Position numbers and translations under genes: made by a program. Positions 1 to 12,190 of a DNA stretch of 64,000 nucleotides are shown in pieces. The notes below the pieces were generated by a model, which saw only the letters and a list, made by a program, of their open reading frames with translations, was not told where the DNA came from and did no database searches. Positions within the stretch are counted from its first letter, which is position 1; each line of letters starts with the position of its first letter. This DNA is from Melampsora larici-populina 98AG31 (Eukaryota > Basidiomycota > Pucciniomycetes > Pucciniales > Melampsoraceae), in the NCBI RefSeq assembly GCF_000204055.1, contig NW_006768873.1:62466-126465 (forward strand). The letters run 5' to 3'.

Positions 1-1985
1 ATGGAAAGATGCTATTACAGTGGAACTCACGGCTATGGAGGACATGGGAGTTTGGAAAGTGGAGGATAGGCCTGATAATGTGAACACATTGGGACTTAAA
101 TGTTCAAATGGAAACGACTCAATCAGACCAGCAAGCCAATAAAATTCAAAGCACATTTAGTAGCCAAAGGTTCAATCAATGAGAACTTTGCACCAACAGC
201 CTGCGGCACATCACTGCATTTTCTTCTGAAGTTAGTGGCACACATGAGAGAATTCAAGGAACTCGACACCTGGTAAAAGCCAGTAAACGGGCTAAGTCCT
301 TCTGGTTCTGAACACCAAGGACAACAATACTACACACCTGGTAAAAGCCAGTAAACGGGCTAAGTCCTTCTGGTTCTGAACACCAAGGACAACAATACTA
401 CACACCTATTAAAGGTGAGAGGGACAAGATTCAATCTATACAAAAGGAGGTAATAGAAATAAGAGCAATTGATGAATAAGGTTGATATGATTGAGTTGAA
501 TTTAATGTTTGAGAAAAGAACTCACACACCTAATTTTCCTCAGTGGACTGATGAGGAAAAAGAGGCGCGCGCGGAGTGGCGATCAGTATGAACTAAGTTG
601 AGTGATACAATGATGATACAGCTAAATTTGTAATTAGGTTTGAGTTTTTGTATTGGTGGATTTGTATAGGTGATCATATTGTATCGGTGACTGTATGGTT
701 TTAGTGAGGTATGTGTTTGTCGTGATTGAAATAAATGATATATCTTAACAACACATTGGCTGGCAGGTACACTCATATGACGTCAGTGCGGCATACCCCC
801 ACAGCAACATTACAAACAAAATTTATTTCACACTACCTCCAGGATGTATGGATGTGGCAAGAAAAGCAAACAAGTGAAGCGCTTTATGGGACAAAACAAG
901 TAGCCAGGTGTTGGTGGAAACACTTTGAGAAGATTTGGAAGCAACTTGTATTCAAACCCAGCCAAGTTGATCAATCATTATACATGTGCAAGACAGGGGA
1001 TGAAGTGTGTATAGTGTGGGTACATTTTTATGATGGAGCGGTGACTGGAAGTGGTGTGGAGTTGTTGTGTGAGATTGCAGATGATTTGGTGAAAGATTTA
1101 AAAATAAGATGGTCAGAAAGTTTGGATTGTATTATTGGAGTTGATAGTAAGAGATTACAGGATGGCTTGTTTGAAATATCACAAGCAGTTTTAACAAACA
1201 AGATCATTGAAGACTTTCTAGAAACACCCGGTAAACTCAGTACACCCTTGGACTTGTTAAATATTCCGTCATCACCTTTGGAAGAAGAAGAATCAATTGT
1301 CAAAACCTCATATCTATTGGCACTAGGGTTCCTGAACTGCTTAGCAATAGCAATGAGACCAGACCTAACCTAGGCAACCAATTTCCTCACAAGATTTTTG
1401 GCAAGACCAACCCAACAGCACTGGGATGCCATTCAAGGTGTACTTCAATATCTCAAGAACAATGGCTGTGTCAAACTTAAACTCAAATTCAAACTCAAAC
1501 TCAAACCGCTGAAGACTGAAGTCAAGACAGGATTACACACTTACGTTGACGCAAACTGGGGTGGTGAATATTCACTGTCAGTTCATGGTTTTGTAATGTA
1601 TTTCCTTGGATTTCCTTTGTCTTGGACGTCAAAACATCAAGGGTGTATAGCTACATTGACATGCTACACAGAGTATATGGCTCTTGAGACAGCGGCGAGG
1701 GAGGCAGTATGGTTGAGGAACCTTGTCAGTGATGTTATAGGGGCAATGGGACCTGTGAATCTATTCTGTGACAACACATCCGCCATTCATGTATCAAAGG
1801 TCAACTCTTTGAACAAAAGGACAAGACATACCAACATAGAATTATATCACAGCAATGAACAAATATTCAAAGGCATGGTCACACTTCATTGGATTGATAC
1901 AAAGGATCAAAAAGCAGACATCTTAACAAACACTCCGGGTTCACAACCATTGGAGGCGGGAAAGAAAAATCTCAACTTAGAATGA
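1..1985 (+). pseudogene. Degenerate Ty1/copia reverse transcriptase-RNase H remnant
   Basis: Fragments of a copia polyprotein read left to right in shifting frames. The first 250 bases resemble the start of the RT domain (KAHLVAKG, then FAPT). A frame at 735-1373 carries the ALYGTKQ...RCWWK block, and one at 1398-1985 carries the RNase H landmarks DANWGGE, CDNTSAIHVSK and NKRTRHT. The RT active-site box, HVDDG in the intact copia element at 25368-30854, reads HFYDG here, so one catalytic aspartate is lost. A TAG stop (about 1371) separates RT from RNase H, frames shift in the first 260 bases, and a 68 bp tandem repeat plus about 300 bases of unrelated sequence interrupt the RT region. Gag, protease and integrase would lie left of the window. 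No LTR was recognised downstream. This is a dead copy. Confidence 0.85.
266..401. repeat. Two-copy 68 bp direct tandem repeat
   Basis: A 68 base unit beginning acacctggtaaaagccag occurs at 266-333 and again at 334-401 with no difference that I can see. The first bases of a third unit follow. It sits inside the decayed copia RT region and probably arose after that element died. Confidence 0.9.
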
Positions 1986-2051
1986 CTAGCTTAATTTGAC
2001 TCATCTCAATTTTATTTCTTTATTTTCATGTGTGTTTTAAATGTGTGTTCT

Positions 2052-2342
2052 TCAAGATGGGCACCGGCCGGTATCCGGCGTGTTCAGGTCATTCCGACAA
2101 CCAAACCGACAGATTTTCCGGCCACCAGATGATTTCAAAGGCCTTTCCGGCATCTGGATCCGACAGATATCCGGCCAAAATCCAGTCTGAAAATGTGGTA
2201 TCCGGCGTGCTCAGGCCATTCCGACTCCCGAACCGACAAATTACCTGGCCACCGGATGAATTTGAAGCCCTTTCCGGCATCCAGATCCGACGGAGCATCT
2301 GTTGGATATCCGCTCAATATCCGGGGCCGGTGCTCATCTTGA
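2052..2342. mobile_element. Small inverted-repeat element with an internal direct duplication
   Basis: The ends tcaagatgggcaccggcc (2052-2069) and ggccggtgctcatcttga (2325-2342) are inverted copies with one mismatch. Inside, a unit of about 94 bases starting gtatccggcgtg at 2071 is repeated at 2198 with about 15 percent divergence. Both units are rich in tccggc and ccgac words. There is no coding content, and the short frames on both strands are repeat artefacts. It is a MITE-like unit; no clear target duplication was found. Confidence 0.6.
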
Positions 2343-2343
2343 T

Positions 2344-3436
2344 AGGGGTTGGGCGATATTTCGACCAACCGGTTTTGCGCCTCTGAGAAGCCTAGCAAAA
2401 GCAGTCAAAGATGGTGGAGAGCAAGTTTTATGGGTTTCACACATCTGTTACGGATCTGAGCTCAGAGCCAAGAGTGTTTAGGCAATACCCACTGTGAACA
2501 TCATTCAACTTCCCCACATTGGAAGAGGAAAATGATTAATAGTACAGTTTGTCATAAAAAGATCCAATACCGCTCACCTGAGCCTCAACACCCACACTAC
2601 ATATGTGCAGTACGCTAAGTAAATAGTTTTCTATCATGTACATACAAGTCTGCTCAGTTTTTTGCCCATCAGAATATATAAATCACATGTTATACCACAT
2701 GTAACTTTTTTGACTTGAAAAAAATTGTCCCAAGAATTCACTACATATAATTCTGTAGCTGCTCAGGCAATATTTTTGAAGCTATTTCTTAGTAACAGAA
2801 AGGGTATTACATGCAGTTGAGTTGATGAGATTACACCAAAACGTTGAGTCAGTGTATGTAGTCTATCTTTTGAATGCTTTTGTCAATCTGAAAAAAGTTA
2901 CAGCATGTATTACATATGAATAACTCATCCTGCTGAGCAGATAACTGAGCAGAACTGTATGTACATGATAACCACCAATTCACTGAGCCTGCTACACATA
3001 TGTAGTGTGAGTGTTATGGATCAGGCGTGGAGTGATAGATCATTTTATGACAAATGATACTCCCAATCATTTTTTCCTGCCCACTTGGGGAAGTTGATTA
3101 ATGTTTGCAGTGTACCCAGGCAACCTTTTGCCTGAAGACAAGGGTTGGGGATCAGTGAAAGGTGTAAAAGGCATGTTTGCATGGCTTGTACTTACAAGCC
3201 CAGCGGCGCAAATCAATTTTCCCTGTAAGACTTTTGAACAGGTGAAGGTTTGGCCTTCTGAAGAAGCACTTTGTACCGGTCTGTATTTTTGCAAAGCAAA
3301 AAGACAGATCAAAAGGTTGGTTAGTTATGAGTGGCTTTGGTATTGCTTTTGAGCAATCTCAAAAGCATTCCTAAATCTTTGAACTGCAATTGAATTGCTT
3401 TTGGAAACCGGTTGGTCGAAATTTTGCCCAACCCCT
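2344..3436. mobile_element. Foldback (long inverted-repeat) element, about 1.1 kb
   Basis: The ends aggggttgggc...tcgaccaaccggttt (2344-2376) and its reverse complement (about 3404-3436) match. The inverted homology continues inwards over long stretches: the segment around 2505-2720, with caacttcccca, gtcataaaa and cacactacatatgtg, is mirrored at about 2880-3090. The right arm carries about 200 extra bases near 3121-3400. The element is flanked by gat on both sides (2341-2343 and 3437-3439), a possible 3 bp target duplication. It has no transposase, so it is a non-autonomous foldback or long-TIR MITE. Confidence 0.65.
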
Positions 3437-3439
3437 GAT

Positions 3440-4468
3440 GTGTTCTGGTTTCTGTTGTTTTCTTTCTTTTCATTTTGTTGGAACAGTTATCTGTGGCTTG
3501 TTGTGAGGGGGTGTTGTAGAGTGTTGTGTGTACACGACTGCGCCACAGCAGATCACATGACAGTTGTACAGCTAGAGACTAGAGTACAGATATAGTCTCC
3601 GTCCTTGGCATCGGCTTCCACATCATCATCACTTGTGGAGCTGATACCTTGGACAAGAACTAACCTGTGCTGGTCAACTTATCTGTTATAGATAGTGCCA
3701 ATTGCGTAAAAATTTTCAGCAATCAAAGGGGCTTCAAAACAATTGGAATTTCAGAAGCTGGCTGGAAGAAATACCAAATACAGCTTTTATGCCAAAGAAT
3801 CTGCCCACTCTCCGTGACTGTGCAAGCAGTCATCCAGCTTCCCAAAAACTCACCATGATCAACTTTCTCTCGCTATCACATCGCCTTCATCGCCTTATCA
3901 AACCATCCTAATGGCTCCTGTGTGGGCATACATAGGACGCAGGCTAGATCAAATCTCTTGACCTCAATCTCAGTTGAAGGCTTGGCGGTAAGAGGACGGC
4001 GGTGGGCTTCTCTTATAGAGTAATTTCCAAGGAAAAGAGTACGTGCAAGTACATATCTTGGGGTCAAATTTCAGGATGGTGCAGGAAAAGCCAGGAAAAG
4101 TCGCTTGCACTTAGCATTCAGAACAGACAGCTCATGCTGGAATGGACGGATAATTTACCCGTAGATATCGCGGCGTATTCGGGGACTGGACTTAAAGTCT
4201 GAGTGAAAAGGTTTTGTTGAGCTGACCCGTTTTTATGAATTTGCTCTAGCCTGCAACTGTGGACATGAATCTGGATATCCAGGATCAGCCGCAGCTCAAC
4301 GCATGCAGATCATGTAGACTTTACTATTTGCTGGCAGCCGTTTTTACGAAAGCACCAAGAGTCGCTGTGATGATAGCTCAGATAATCTCTTGTCAAATAT
4401 TCATCGTGACACAATAATTTCGCCGAGTCTTGCATCCAGCATCGTTTGATAGTCAATTGCACGAATTC
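3440..4468. other. Intergenic, no gene recognised
   Basis: This stretch separates the foldback element from the first reductase gene. Only short frames without family resemblance are present. The last few hundred bases should contain the promoter of the reductase gene, but I see no clear TATA box. Confidence 0.5.
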
Positions 4469-5856
4469 ATGTCTTCAAACAACCAACAGACTGTGCTTAT
4501 CACAGGCATTGTAAGCGTTTTTCCCGTCTCTCGTACTGCTATCCTGACCAAGCGGATTTAAAATTAAAGAAGAATCGCCAGGCAAGTCGAGTACAATATA
4601 CTGACGCGAGACTCATCCAGAATGGCTTTGTAGGCTCGCACGTCGCCAAAGCCTTTTTGGATCACGGCTGGAATGTCGTGGGAAGTGTACGATCAGCTCA
4701 AAAAGGGGAAGATCTCCTCGGCCGGGTTGAATTTGCCAAAGCAGCCGAAGAGAAACGTATAAGTTATACTGTGATTGAGGATCTCACCACCTCTGATTTT
4801 ACTCAAGCACTCGAAGGTGTCGATGCTCTGGCGCACACCGCTAGTCCGTTCCACTTGAACGGAAAAGCATTTTCTGAATACGGTCAGTACTGCTAATTTT
4901 TTCATGACTCAACACAGTCTCATATTTCTGATTTCTTTGTCTATAATTTTACATCAGCTATTCCTGCTATTACTGGAACCTCAAACGTTCTCAACGCCGC
5001 CAAAAGTTGCTCAAAGATCAAGGCCGTTGTTGTTACTTCCTCCTGTGCTGCCGTCCTGAACTTCAAACCGCAAGAGAAGCGAAATGGGAAGACCTACACT
5101 GAAGCAGATTGGCTTCCAGTCAATTACGAAGAAGCTGAGGCACAAGATAATCCGAGTGTATGGTATTGTGCTTCAAAAAAATACGCTGAGAAAAAAGGCA
5201 AGACCCCAGGCTCAAAGTCTCTCAACTTTCACATGTTCGACTGACTTGATTGTTTTCCCATTAACTTTAGCTTGGGAAATCAAAGAGAGCGGGACCCCTT
5301 GGAGTCTTGCAACAATATGTCCACCCATGGTCTTTGGTCCCATTGTGAGCTTTTTAGACAAATAAATTGAATCCATTGACAAACTCATTCCTTTTGCAGG
5401 ATCCCACATTTACTGATTTCATTTCTCTTCTCAAACAAGCTCCACACTTCGAATCTTAAGAGCCTCAACGAGTCCTCAGGTCGTCTTTACGAGCTCCTAT
5501 CGGGTCAAACTGGACAGGTACCACCAACAACAGTCCCAGTATTTGCAGATGTCCGTGATGTAGCAGAAGCTCATGTACAAGCCATCATTAAGCAATCCAC
5601 CGGTCGGTTCTTGATCTGCTCAGGCGCCTTCGACAACCAGCGTATTGTGGATTTAATTCATGAGCGGTTTCCCAAAGGCTCTTCTCGAACCCCTAAAGGT
5701 AATCCTGGTGAACATTGCCCTGCTGATCAGGTTTATCAAATTGACTCCTCCAAGGCTATCAACACTTTCGATCTCAAGCTAAAAACTTTCGAGGAAACCT
5801 TTGGAGATACTATCGCCCAATACCTTGAAATTGAGGAAACATCTACAACTTCTTGA
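4469..5856 (+). CDS. NAD(P)-dependent reductase, extended SDR family (GRE2/dihydroflavonol-reductase-like), copy 1
   Basis: The gene model has five exons: 4469-4510, 4621-4882, 4958-5197, 5271-5344 and 5440-5856, which join in frame to 344 codons before the stop, close to the usual 340 or so of GRE2-type reductases. The nucleotide-binding motif TGINGFVGS lies at residues 12-20 and is split by intron 1. A TSS serine is near 129, and the catalytic YxxxK (WYCASKK) is at about 171-175. The family reduces aldehydes, ketones or methylglyoxal with NADPH in the cytosol; the substrate cannot be told from sequence. Intron 3 starts with GC (gcaaga) and ends in ttttag, whereas its paralog has GT at that place. 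For exon 5 the acceptor aacaag at 5439 gives a reading frame that aligns with the paralog; the earlier gcag site would not. The paralog lies at 13597-14958 on the other strand. Confidence 0.85.
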
Positions 5857-6686
5857 ATGAATTTCAGACATACCTTGTTTTCACAATGATCTTGACAGAG
5901 CTCATTTTCATACGATGTAGAGTACAAAATGTAAACACACGCCGGGTTTTTGAAGAGTTTGTAGCAAAAGAATCAAAGATTTGAATTTATCGTTCGACTG
6001 CCATAACTTGATCAGGAGAATTGGTTTGCATGTAACTCTTAGACAGACCCATATCTCCTTTCCTCGTCATTGAGGGAAGTATGGACTCGATAAATTGGTC
6101 TGCCAAGCAAGGTTTTTTTCCTTTAAACTGCAGATCTGTATCATGTAGGCGATGCACTGAATGAAAGACCCGTCTCAATCTAGCTTTTTAAATCCTATGC
6201 TAGCACTCAGCAGCTCAGCCTCTAATAATCGTCGAGCGCTTTCATCCATCAAAACCTGATACAGTCGTTTGCAAAAAGCTTGCCACAAATTCACCGCCAA
6301 AACGCTCCAGTTTTGCGGGCAAATTTCGGCAAGCTTTTTGAAAACGACTGTAAAATCTTGGTGACACGTCGCTACGAGGAGCTTACACGCGGATGACATG
6401 CTCTGTCCTCGGCGTGGTCCGGTCCCTGTAACATACTCGGCGACACGGGCTCGGGAATCAGAATTTGGGGAAAGATTTTTTTGTAAGAAAGTTTGCAAAG
6501 ACTACCAACGACGACGACGCAGCAGAATCAGACGAGGACGAAGACGAAGACTGAGAGGAACGCACAGGATGGACAGAAGAAGACTATGTCTGAATTGTTT
6601 AAGAACTAAACCAATTATCATCACTCCAAGAGGTATTTATGTTTTCCACTGAACATACATGAACTAAGCAGTCAACTGATGACCAC
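5857..6686. other. Intergenic region between the reductase and mL44
   Basis: It contains the 3' flank of the reductase and the 5' flank of mL44. Frames here on both strands (6175-6652) are purine-biased low-complexity sequence without recognisable domains. I see no RNA gene. Confidence 0.5.
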
Positions 6687-8500
6687 ATGCGCTTGTTCAC
6701 AGCCAGAAACGTCCACCTCTCATTCTCAACTTCTTCTCGATCACTTTCCTTGTCATCCAATACCAATCAGATCTCTCCTACAAATGAATCTGAATTGCTC
6801 TATCAGCCATTAAACAAAATTCGACCTCCTTCCAACTCTACCTCATCCGAATATCTCCATCGAATTCATTCTCTTCTATATCCTCCTCCTGCTTCTGAAT
6901 TATCAGCCTTAGCACATCGAATACCTAAATTACCAAAGACTCTCTTGACGCAGCAAGACTTTTTAAAATCTGTTGAACAATGTTTAGTATCTTCAAGTTT
7001 TTGGAAAGGAATTGAAGAAGGAGATGTGAAATTAGATGATCTCAAAAAATCTATCTCTACATGGAAACCTAAGTTTTCAACAAGTGATTTTGAAGAGACT
7101 TTGGAAGAAGAGAAATTAAACGAAGTGTTTTTACCTGGTAAACTTACTAATGTGATTGCTCCTGATCAATCGATGGATGCCAATTCTCAAATGCACCCAT
7201 TTGGATCCGAACGTCGTAGGAAATTAACTGAACAACAAAAAACTTTAGATCCCAGTCTCGATTCGCTTGAAATCGATCCCAAGTGGAGTCTTAACTACCC
7301 AAAGTTTACAAATTATTTGGATGATGGTCAATTACATAACGAAGAACTTGCTACACTTGGAAATAGTCTATTAGGTGTCTTGGGGGCTGAATGGATCGAT
7401 AGGCGGTACCCTCATCTTCCTAACAAGTTCGTATCATAACTTTTTTTCCCATATTATTTTTTATCTCCTTGGTTGTTGTGTCTGTTTGTGTTCATCACTC
7501 TCCTTCTGTTGCAACTTCTCAAAACCCGTTAAACAGAGCCTTTCAAGCCGCTCTAACAATGTACGTTGGTCCCCGAACATGCGCAGATGTATCTAGGATA
7601 TGGGGAGTCTGTTCAGCCGCTGGACTATCAAATCTTACGATCGAAAACAAACCAAGAGTAGAGAACAGCTTTGCAGGAGGAGCTTTTGATATTGATGGAC
7701 TACCTAAAAACAAAGGTCTTTCTCATAAACAAAACGGTCACAAAGGTGAAGAACGTTCTCAGCCGGGTTTATTACGTTGGCGTCGAGCCGAGACAGCTCT
7801 TGGTCAAAAAGCATCAGGATTCAAACAAGGTGTACTCTATGAAGATGCAATGGCAAGCGTTTCGAGAGCATTTGTGGGATTGGTTTATACTTTATCTGGA
7901 ATGAAAGCTACTAGAGAATTTGTGGCTGCTAATTGGTTGAGTAGGAAAGCACAAGTTGGTGATCTGTTAAAGTTTACAAACCCATTCATTGTTTTGAAAT
8001 ATACACTTGCCAAATACGATCGTGAACCTCCTGTTGCAAGGTAAGTAATGATCTTTTTCCTTGTTTCAATTCAAGCATTTCTTCGCTGTGGCTCACATTT
8101 TTTGGTTTTTGATATCAGATTGTTAAGAGAAAGTGGACGAGCATCAGCAACGGCAATGTTCGTAGTCGGGTCTTATTCCGGTTCAATGAAATTAGGAGAA
8201 GCATATGGAACATCAATGAAGATGGCCGAATACCGAGCACATGAAGATGCATTACGACGAATCTATTTATCTTCATCAGGAAACGATTCATCAAACTCAC
8301 TTCCAAGTGACACATTATTAGGAATTGATTATATACCACCAAGTTCACTTGGAGATTTAGAAGTAGAGGAAGCAAGTTCAACAGATCGAAGTGGTGGTAG
8401 GAAAGCAGAAGAGTGTGTAGAAGATGTATTAATGGCTCGTAGGAGAAAAGTATTGGAGAAAGTCGGTTTGCCACCTACTGGTTCAAAAATGGCTTTATAA
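6687..8500 (+). CDS. Mitochondrial large-subunit ribosomal protein mL44 (MRPL3 type)
   Basis: Three exons (6687-7426, 7537-8040 and 8119-8500) join to a 541-residue protein. Residues 1-30 are rich in Arg and Ser and lack acidic residues, fitting a mitochondrial presequence. A degenerate RNase III fold follows: the block ELATLGNSLLG near residue 220 replaces the catalytic LGD signature of true RNase III with LGN, as expected for the structural ribosomal homologue. YPHLPNK is joined across intron 1 to AFQAALTMYVGP. The last exon holds a dsRNA-binding-like domain (VVGSYSGSMKLGEAYG, then MAEYRAHEDALRRIYL). In fungi this protein is part of the mitoribosomal large subunit (yeast Mrpl3). Introns have canonical ends (gttcgt/aacag and gtaagt/tcag). 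The gene looks intact and single-copy, and lies between two inverted reductase paralogs with no functional link evident. Confidence 0.85.
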
Positions 8501-9899
8501 AGCTAATTAGATTTATTAATCAATACGTACATACCTGCTTTTGATTTATCCCACAAAGGCAATTTATAACCTGGTGCACATTTTGCTTTGCTATAAACTT
8601 GGATAATGATTTGTGATAGCCAAACATTCATAACGGACTTGAAGTATTCATGTCTGGGTAGTGGCTGGAATGCAGGTCAATGGATTTTCAAAGGAAGATC
8701 TTATACAACAGAACATTTCTTTTGGAAGTTCTGCTGCACCAGAGTACTGATTTCTGGAAGTTGAGGATCATAATGCAAGGTAGAATGTGTCAAAGGGAAG
8801 CTTTGGTATGTATATGCCTTGAAGTAGAGCGACACAGGTGAATGCCATGATGTTTGTGGCCTATTCCCACGGTGGTGGCTAGGCACAGCCTTGGTAATTC
8901 CAGACTGATGGGCTAATTTTGATGTTCTGGCTCAAAATTCAAGCTCTTGAACATTGTAAGATTGAGCAGTTCAAGGATGATCTGCCCAATTGCCATCAGT
9001 GTTTGGATCTTTTCAAATTTCCAGTTACAGTGTCCTTTCTTGGTTATTTGTTCAAACCCAATTTCCTTACTCAAAACTCTACCTTTGGGCATCCAATAGG
9101 AGTTGTATGTAGTAGGATTTTTGAATAGAATCTGCATACATGGACAGTAATTGGACAGAAAATCTTGAATTTGTTCTTGCATAGATGCTCAGAATAACAA
9201 ACCTCCAGCAAGAACATTGGATTTGTGCATTTGCAGGTAACCTTTTTGATAGTACAAAGTTTTTACCACTAGTCACCATATGTACCCTCCCTCCTCACAA
9301 AGCTTGATCAATACTCAATTGATCTTGGAGAGAAGCATCTTGAATGATCCAAGATGGGCCTGGTTGCATAAGAAATTTCAGTTTGACTGATCTGAGAAGA
9401 TCTTCCTCATGGGAATAGAAAAAAAACAGCACACTCATCTGCTACCTTCCTGTACTTGGATATTTTTATGAAATAGAATTTATATGAAGACCGTTAGTTC
9501 CTGTGAGCTATTATTGCCAATAAAGGGACCTTGTATGTGGTGTTCAGTTATTTGATTCAACAAATTCTTTAGAGAAAGGCTGACTTTAAAAGGGTTGACC
9601 AAGGTTTGCCTGCAAAATTCAAGGTATTTGGCTTGGACTTCTTGCCAAGCTTTGTGAGATTGACTGTAAGAACTTGGGATCAACGTCTTTATGGCCAAAT
9701 AGAAGTCCTTGGATTTCACAATGCAAGGAACCTTCACTTTACTATAGATGGCCTTGGACAGTTTGTCTCAGGCTTTGATGCAAGGTGATACCTTCTGCCA
9801 AAGAATTCCTTGGATCATGTTATTGAACTCTGTGTCTGAGGTAAATGACACACAATTACCACTTGGATTTCAAATTCTGAGGTAATCTTGTTGGAAGTG
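8501..9899. other. Intergenic, no gene recognised
   Basis: AT-rich sequence downstream of mL44. Short frames on both strands show no domain or codon pattern worth calling. Confidence 0.5.
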
Positions 9900-10011
9900 C
9901 ATGTACAAGCGCTTGCAGAAAAGATACAACACCTGTTTACCCTGCCGGCCCCAAACACATACCTATCAGATTAAACTGGTGTTATATCTTTTCTGCAAGC
10001 ACTTGTACATG
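9900..10011. repeat. 112 bp inverted-repeat hairpin (MITE-like)
   Basis: A 34 base arm (9900-9933, starting catgtacaagcgcttgc) is mirrored at 9978-10011 with two mismatches, around a 44 base spacer. It could be a tiny MITE or a transcribed hairpin. Nothing coding is present. Confidence 0.75.
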
Positions 10012-10686
10012 TGATTCATGGCAATCAAAACCCATGAAAAATTTGTATCTTGAATCAAAGGCCTCATGGTATCAAAGATTATGCCTTCATTCTAGAAAAT
10101 TTGTCCAAAGGTTGAAGATCCCTTCAGAAAACCATGTGTCCCTGGATATTGATCATCTTTTATGAACCTTGACAATGGCCATGGGATTTAAGTGTCTCAT
10201 TGAACAGCCACACTACCCACACTACAGCTTCTGGGGGTGGACCAATTGGTTTTGCATGATTCAAGTACTTTGTCAATGTCCTCAGTGACCCCTCTTCTTG
10301 CAAGACATCAATGACAACCATATTTGGTACTTCAAAGAGTAGAGGCTGAGTTTTGAGAAGAATCCTCTACTGCTTCAGCTGGGAGTCATCCTTACATCTG
10401 AGGCCAAGCTGGGAAAATGCCATAGGTATAGTCCTTGAAACCCAAATTTTCTAATCTTTTTGTGTGAAGTCTTTCTCAGGCTCTGTATAGGGAGCCTGTC
10501 TATAAGATAAAAATAGATTTCCAGATGTCCAACCAAATTCTACAGCACATATTGTTACATTAGAAATGTCAGAAGACGCAGTAAACAATCATCATGTTTA
10601 AAAGTACATCAACATCAATGCCAAATGAAGATAGAACCTTGAACTCCGGTACAAAGGTAAGAAGATGAACCTTGTGACAGAATCTG
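10012..10686. other. Intergenic, no gene recognised
   Basis: Non-coding AT-rich sequence between the hairpin and the repeat cluster; no feature supported. Confidence 0.45.
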
Positions 10687-11251
10687 TCCTGATAAACACC
10701 CATTACAATGCTGAAGGTGAGCCTCTATCAACTCTCGTTGCAATAGCCTGATAACTAACCTGATAAACACATGTAACAATGCTGGAGGTGAGCCTCTATC
10801 ACCCTGTCACCATAGCCTTATAACTAACCTATAAGGTTATTCAGGTCATATACAGAAATAAGGAAGAGTGTTGGAACAAATGGTTTCAGCAAGCTGACTC
10901 TTTTCCTCAGACAAATGGATTATATATTTCACCTGGTAAACACCTGTGAAAATGCTGGCGGTGAGCCTCTATCACCTCTTGTCACAATAGCCTGATAACT
11001 GACCTATGTAATCAAGAAAGAACACATATAAAATGAAACAAAAAATAACATCACTATCTATCTGACCTATACAGTTATTCAGGTGATATATAGAAATAAG
11101 GAAAAGTGTTGTTGCACATGGTTCAGCAAGCTGACCTAGCATTGACAAGGGTGTGTCAGATGAAACAAATGAATAGAACAAATAATTTGGTTAGTGAGAA
11201 AAGAATGTAGAGAAAAATAAAAGTTGCCTCTTTTCCTCAGACAAATGGATG
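10687..11251. repeat. Cluster of interspersed direct repeats
   Basis: A unit of about 70 bases (cctgataaacac, then caatgctgg, ggtgagcctctatca and tagcctgataact) occurs three times, starting near 10689, 10759 and 10931. A second unit (ggttattcaggt, then atacagaaataaggaa, ending cagcaagctgac) occurs at about 10832-10897 and 11072-11136. A third piece (ctcttttcctcagacaaatgg) is at 10898 and 11228. The units are about 85-90 percent alike, so this is a locally duplicated, partly shuffled repeat with no coding capacity. Confidence 0.7.
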
Positions 11252-12182
11252 AAGAAAAGAGAACAACAGTGCAGACACACACACTCTATATGACTAAAAT
11301 CTTTATAGTTCAAATAGTATAAAGCATTTGTACATTTGACTAAGATGTTTATAGTTTGAAATACAAAGCATTTGTCATTCAATATTCATGAAATAGTAAG
11401 ATCACACAAAAATTGGAACCTCTAGTGAATGAGAGACCAGAATGAGAGACTAATTAGGAAAGTCACTCAACATCTTAAGACCTTTAAACCATCAGTATTT
11501 ATTCCGTTCAACTTTATATAGGAGATTAATTCAATCATCTCACAAAGAATCCCTCCGGATAGCTGGCTATTAGCAGCAGTAAAGAAGTTGTGTGACAGAT
11601 AATGTTACTTCACCAAATGGCAGGTGGCACCTCCTGGGCTTTTGTGATAAACCCAGCAAAGAAGTCCACTGGCTAGAAGGCAAGGATATGTTACACATGC
11701 ACAAGGGATCACCTGCAACAGCCACCTTTATCTCAAACCAGAGCAGGTCTGTGATCTGGCCCTAAAATTTCAGGGCCGGCCACATGGCCAGATCCGGCCA
11801 TAGACCTGAAGGAGTTTGAAAACTGCTCAAGGCCAACCAGGGCCACCTTGAGTGCTTTTGAATTATAGGTGCAGAAATGTGGTCAAAATGCAATTATTTT
11901 GACCTGCAAGGCCATTAAATGCATACCAAATTTTATTTCAAGGCTATATGAGCCTACTTGGACATCAGAAAGAGCTATGATGGGCCTAGGTTGAAAAAAG
12001 GCTGATTTTATTTGTTTGTGAAGCAAAAAAAACATTGGGCACCAAGGTGGCCAGGACCGCCAGCGGGCCCGCAGGGCGTCTGCGACTTGGCTTCAGTGTG
12101 ACAGGGCACAGACTGTCAGCTTCAAAAAGCTCGTTGGGCAGAGTTGCTTAGTCAGGGCCGGGTCCAGGTCAAACCAGAGACC
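11252..12182. other. Intergenic, with a GC-rich imperfect palindrome
   Basis: No gene is visible. An imperfect palindrome built from caggtct...atctggcc and ggccagatc...agacctg lies at about 11745-11812, in otherwise AT-rich sequence. Sequence near 12050-12100 is locally GC-rich without a recognisable frame. Confidence 0.4.
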
Positions 12183-12190
12183 CAAACAAG

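Noticed and set aside
2030..2386. Open frames on both strands at 2.0-2.4 kb.
   Set aside because: They arise from the duplicated GC-rich unit of an inverted-repeat element, with no protein resemblance.
5400..5461. Apparent frameshift or premature stop in reductase copy 1 (frame from the gcag acceptor at 5399 hits TAA).
   Set aside because: Using the acceptor aacaag at 5439 gives LHTSNLKSLNESS, which aligns with IHTTALNSLNESS in copy 2, and the total length is a multiple of three. No frameshift is needed.
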